From Propionivibrio hellwigii (GTDB lineage: Bacteria; Pseudomonadota; Gammaproteobacteria; Burkholderiales; Rhodocyclaceae), in the NCBI RefSeq assembly GCF_041770905.1, contig NZ_JBEUWX010000002.1, forward strand, positions 1 to 64,000: DNA of 64,000 nucleotides, in the 5' to 3' direction. Within the stretch, counting starts at the first letter, position 1. Each line of letters opens with the position of its first letter. Below the pieces are notes generated by a model that was not told where the DNA came from, did no database searches, and was given only the letters and a program-made list of their open reading frames with translations. Below are positions 61,370 through 64,000 of the stretch, piece by piece. Position numbers and translations under genes: made by a program.

Positions 61370-63001
61370 TCAGCATTTCCCGGAAATTTTCTGGCTGTTT
61401 TCGGAGATCCATTGATTGAAACAGTACCGGGCGCTGTCGATCAGTTCGCCCGCCGTCAGGCCGATGGGGCCGATTCCGTTTGCGGCCAGCCGGTCTGCCG
61501 CCGCGCCGTGCAGATGAACGGCGGCGGGCAGTGCGGCCTCGGCCGGCCAGCCCTGTGCCAGCAGGGCGGCGATGAGGCCGGTCAGCACATCGCCGCTGCC
61601 GGCGGTGGCGAGTCCCGGATTGCCGCTGGGATTGATCTGCCAGCAGCCGTCGGGCGAGGCGATGACGGTACCGCAGCCCTTGAGCGCCACCCAGGCGCGG
61701 AAACGCCCGGCAATCGTGCAGGCGGCGGCAATGCGGTCTGTTTGGATGACTTGCGTCGTGCAGTTCAGCAGACGTGCTGCCTCAGCCGGATGCGGCGTCA
61801 GCAGCGTCGGCGCCTGGCGCACCGCCAGTGTAGTGGTCAGCGACCCCGCAGAAGCTCCCCCCGCGGCATTTTCCACCGCGATCAGATTAAGCGCGTCGGC
61901 ATCGAGGACGAGCGGAACCATCTGCGTGCGGGCCTTTGTGCAGGCGGTGAGCAGCAGCGCGTGCGCGGCGGGCGAGACACCCAGACCAGGGCCGCAGGCA
62001 AGGACGGAAAGATCGGCCGTCAGCAGGGCTTCCGGCGTGCGCAACATCAGTTCCACTTGCGCCGGGTCGAAGGCGGGAGCATTGGTATCCAGCAGGCCGA
62101 CATAAACACGGCCGCTGCCCAGGCGCAGTGCGGCTCGCCCGGCGAGCAGTGCGGCGCCCGCCATGCCAGCGGCACCGCCGAGGATGCCGACGCTGCCGTA
62201 GCTGCCCTTATGGCTGTTGCGGGGGCGAGGGCGCAGGCAGTGCGCGAATGCTTGCATCGCCGTCAGGTGGCCAGATGCGGGCGTTGCCCTGTCGGCAGTC
62301 TCTGTGGCAAGCGCGCTGCGGTCGGTGCTGGCCGTGATCTCCGGGTTTTCAGCGTTAAGTCCCAGTGCGTCGATTGAGATTTTGCCGCACAGATCCGGGC
62401 CGTCGGCGGTGTATAAGCCCGGTTTGCCGGCGATGAAGCTGATCGTATGGCTGGCGCGGATGACCGTTCCGGTCGCGCGTCCGGTATCGGCGTTGAGTCC
62501 GCTCGGGCAGTCGAGCGCCAGCAGCGGGCAGCGGCAAGCGGCCGCGAGGCGGTTCGCCTTTTCGATCAGGTCGGTATACGGCGACATGATGGCGCGGCTG
62601 AGGCCGATGCCGAAGAGTCCGTCAATGATCAGCGACCAGCGCGGGGTAGCGGGGATATCGGGCTGCGTCTGTAGTCCGGCGCCGGTGAAGCGGGCATGAG
62701 CGGCCGCAGCATCCGGCGGCAGGCGCGCCGGGTCGCCGGGAAAAACGACATGCACGGAGAAATGCCATTCATGGAGCCAGCGGGCGGCCTCGAGAGCGTC
62801 GCCGCCGTTGTTGCCCGGCCCGGCCAGAACGAGTATCGCACCGCCATCGTCACGGCACAGGCGTGCCGCCAGCTCGGCAGCGGTCCGTCCGGCGCGCTGC
62901 ATTAATGGCTGGCCGGCAGCGGCGGCTTCGATGCGGCGCAGCGCCGAAACACAGCAGAGAAGATCAGGCATGGTCATGGATTTTGTTTGCGGATTCGTCA
63001 T
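61370..63001 (-). CDS. nnr: Bifunctional NAD(P)H-hydrate epimerase/dehydratase
   Basis: Repairs damaged NADH/NADPH hydrates. The N-terminal epimerase half (YjeF_N, about 1-220) has ILVLAGPGNNGGDALEAARW and LLALDCPSGLNADTGRATGT. The C-terminal ADP-dependent dehydratase half (about 245-543) has SHKGSYGSVGILGGAAGMAG, the VALKGCGTVIASPDG segment and NPGLATAGSGDVLTGLIAAL. The total of 543 residues is normal for the fusion. The start may be the second ATG, MPDLLCCVSALRRIEA. It lies upstream of the nqr operon, a fitting neighbour for a NADH-using pump. Confidence 0.93.
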   Translation of the reverse strand: MTNPQTKSMTMPDLLCCVSALRRIEAAAAGQPLMQRAGRTAAELAARLCRDDGGAILVLAGPGNNGGDALEAARWLHEWHFSVHVVFPGDPARLPPDAAAAHARFTGAGLQTQPDIPATPRWSLIIDGLFGIGLSRAIMSPYTDLIEKANRLAAACRCPLLALDCPSGLNADTGRATGTVIRASHTISFIAGKPGLYTADGPDLCGKISIDALGLNAENPEITASTDRSALATETADRATPASGHLTAMQAFAHCLRPRPRNSHKGSYGSVGILGGAAGMAGAALLAGRAALRLGSGRVYVGLLDTNAPAFDPAQVELMLRTPEALLTADLSVLACGPGLGVSPAAHALLLTACTKARTQMVPLVLDADALNLIAVENAAGGASAGSLTTTLAVRQAPTLLTPHPAEAARLLNCTTQVIQTDRIAAACTIAGRFRAWVALKGCGTVIASPDGCWQINPSGNPGLATAGSGDVLTGLIAALLAQGWPAEAALPAAVHLHGAAADRLAANGIGPIGLTAGELIDSARYCFNQWISENSQKISGKC

Positions 63002-63497
63002 GGATTTGGATGGATTTGGAGATGAAGTTGGATGAGCGGGGCTGACACTGAAACGCCTCAGGCATGCGGCGTGTCCAGGTTGAGCATGATGCTGCCAGCG
63101 ATGAGTAGCAGGATGCTCACGAGGGCGGGATGAAGCAGGATGTCAAGGCATGGCTCACATTGCACACAATGGCGGTGGCCCACTGCCCGGGACGGGAAAG
63201 ATCTGACTAAGCGCCCTGGTGGCGAAGACTTCGCTGGTGCTCAGGAAAACCTGCATGGCGTGCTGATTCCTAGTTGCGAGGACATGCGGCGTGTTGGCCT
63301 GTCCAGCGTGGGTTAAAAGTTTCGACCGATTCGTAGACGAATTCTAGCGCCCGTGGAAAACAGCTCAAAGACAGCCTGAAGCAATCCAAACGGATTCGTT
63401 TTGAGATGACTTGGGTGGTCAATTTGGAATTAATATGCACGGTTGAAAATTTTTTGGCAAACAAGCGATATTGAAGGGTTTGTGTGTTAGAACGTGT
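63002..63497. other. Spacer with possible small-gene remnants
   Basis: The minus strand has a short frame (63183-63058, GTG start) reading VGHRHCVQCEPCLDILLHPA, then LVSILLLIAGSIMLNLDTPH: a CxxCxxC cluster plus a membrane helix. It overlaps another frame starting at about 63254 (MQVFLSTSEVFATRALSQIF). Neither is recognised, and they may be two frames of one broken gene. The rest, up to the transposase, is gene-free and becomes AT-rich. Confidence 0.35.
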
Positions 63498-64000
63498 TCA
63501 TAGTCTTCGTAGCAGGATTCCCAAGAAAGCCAAAACTACCATTTGCAGACTGGTACTCAACTTATGCTCACAGTTTTTCCAAAGCCGTCTGTTCTTTTCC
63601 AACCAGGAAAAACTGCGCTCTACTACCCATCGCTTTGGCAATACCGCAAAACGCTGCAATTCGTTTCGTTTGGCAATCTCTACTTCCGCACCAATCAACT
63701 CCTGTACCGACGAAGCAAATGCCTGACCCGTGTAACCTCCGTCGGCAAGGACTTTTTGTACCGCACCAAGATTATCTCTGTCACGTTCCAATGCCACCAG
63801 GCCGCCTTTTCTATCCGTAACATCCGCCGTCGTTACCGCAAGGGCATGCGGCAAACCTTGCGTGTCAACCGCTATATGTCGCTTGATACCGCTAACCTTC
63901 TTGCCCGCATCGTAGCCTTTTTCCATGGCGGTATCCGTGTTCTTCACGCTCTGCGCATCAATAATCAGGAAAGTGGTTGCTTCATGGCGTCCCTGCTTGC
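63480..64000 (-). mobile_element. IS5-type insertion sequence, cut by the window edge
   Basis: The element carries the transposase below. Its right end is outside the window, so its terminal repeats cannot be paired. The left limit (near GTGTGTTAGAACGTGTTCAT, 63482-63501) is a guess from the position of the transposase stop. Confidence 0.5.
63498..64000 (-). CDS. IS5-family transposase (C-terminal part, runs off window)
   Basis: The frame is open to the last base of the window: KQGRHEATTFLIIDAQSVKN at the edge, then TAMEKGYDAGKKVSGIKRHI, AVDTQGLPHALAVTTADVTD and so on to LLRRL and TGA. The DDE acids fit Asp in IDAQSVK, Asp in LADGGYTGQ and Glu in VERSFSWLEKNRRLWK, as in the IS5/IS1031-like group that encodes the transposase in two overlapping frames. 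A GTG at 63947 is internal, not the true start. The visible part has no defect. It lies beside the Nnr gene without breaking it. Confidence 0.88.
   Translation of the reverse strand, partial: KQGRHEATTFLIIDAQSVKNTDTAMEKGYDAGKKVSGIKRHIAVDTQGLPHALAVTTADVTDRKGGLVALERDRDNLGAVQKVLADGGYTGQAFASSVQELIGAEVEIAKRNELQRFAVLPKRWVVERSFSWLEKNRRLWKNCEHKLSTSLQMVVLAFLGILLRRL

Overview
The window is chromosomal DNA of a GC-rich Gram-negative bacterium, most likely a betaproteobacterium (Rhodocyclales/Burkholderiales-like). This is inferred from the ftsK-lolA-rarA-serS and surE-pcm-nlpD-rpoS gene orders, a complete Na+-translocating NQR operon with apbE and nqrM, and an MdtBC-type RND pump; the taxon was not tested by any search.

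Region 1 (1 to about 11.9 kb) is the right-hand part of a prophage with a lambda-like tail module: tail assembly chaperone, DUF1799 protein, a very long tape-measure protein and three tail-tip or fibre-like proteins. A D12-class DNA adenine methylase follows, then a run of small unknown genes served by two near-identical copies of a promoter/leader with perfect -35 and -10 hexamers. Reading frames in the first 2.5 kb break about every 100-200 bases, mostly at homopolymers. The prophage ends inside mdtA: host sequence resumes at about 11,919 with only the C-terminal third of the membrane-fusion subunit. mdtB, mdtC and an OprM-type outer-membrane gene follow intact.

Region 2 (20.4-28.9 kb) holds a repeat-rich spacer, a gamma-carbonic-anhydrase-like gene, tRNA-Ser(CGA) and the minus-strand block ftsK-lolA-rarA-serS. 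Region 3 (29.0-32.5 kb) is a lower-GC minus-strand island. Related membrane-anchored proteins alternate with tiny fragments of what look like RTX/lipase-like effectors, and a peptide tail (LKPAxxSA) recurs three times. It reads as a decayed toxin/immunity-type array and is the best candidate here for something undescribed.

Region 4 (32.6-39.8 kb) has a Crp/Fnr-type regulator, divergent trxB, smrA, and the stationary-phase block surE-pcm-nlpD-rpoS. Region 5 (40.3-42.0 kb) is an Ntox15 (Tde-like) DNase toxin with its GAD/DUF1851 immunity gene, without secretion genes nearby. Region 6 (42.9-53.2 kb) has a LysR regulator, ferritin, a polyphosphate-glucokinase-like ROK kinase, an exported ATP-dependent DNA ligase, an LrgAB pair, a HAD phosphatase, prfC, mgsA, a universal stress protein and murI.

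Region 7 (53.7-63.0 kb) is nqrABCDEF-apbE-nqrM and the NAD(P)H-hydrate repair enzyme Nnr. The right edge cuts an IS5-type transposase. A family of BIME-like intergenic repeats (core AAATGCCC-N-ACGCGGG and its inverse) is scattered through at least six spacers.
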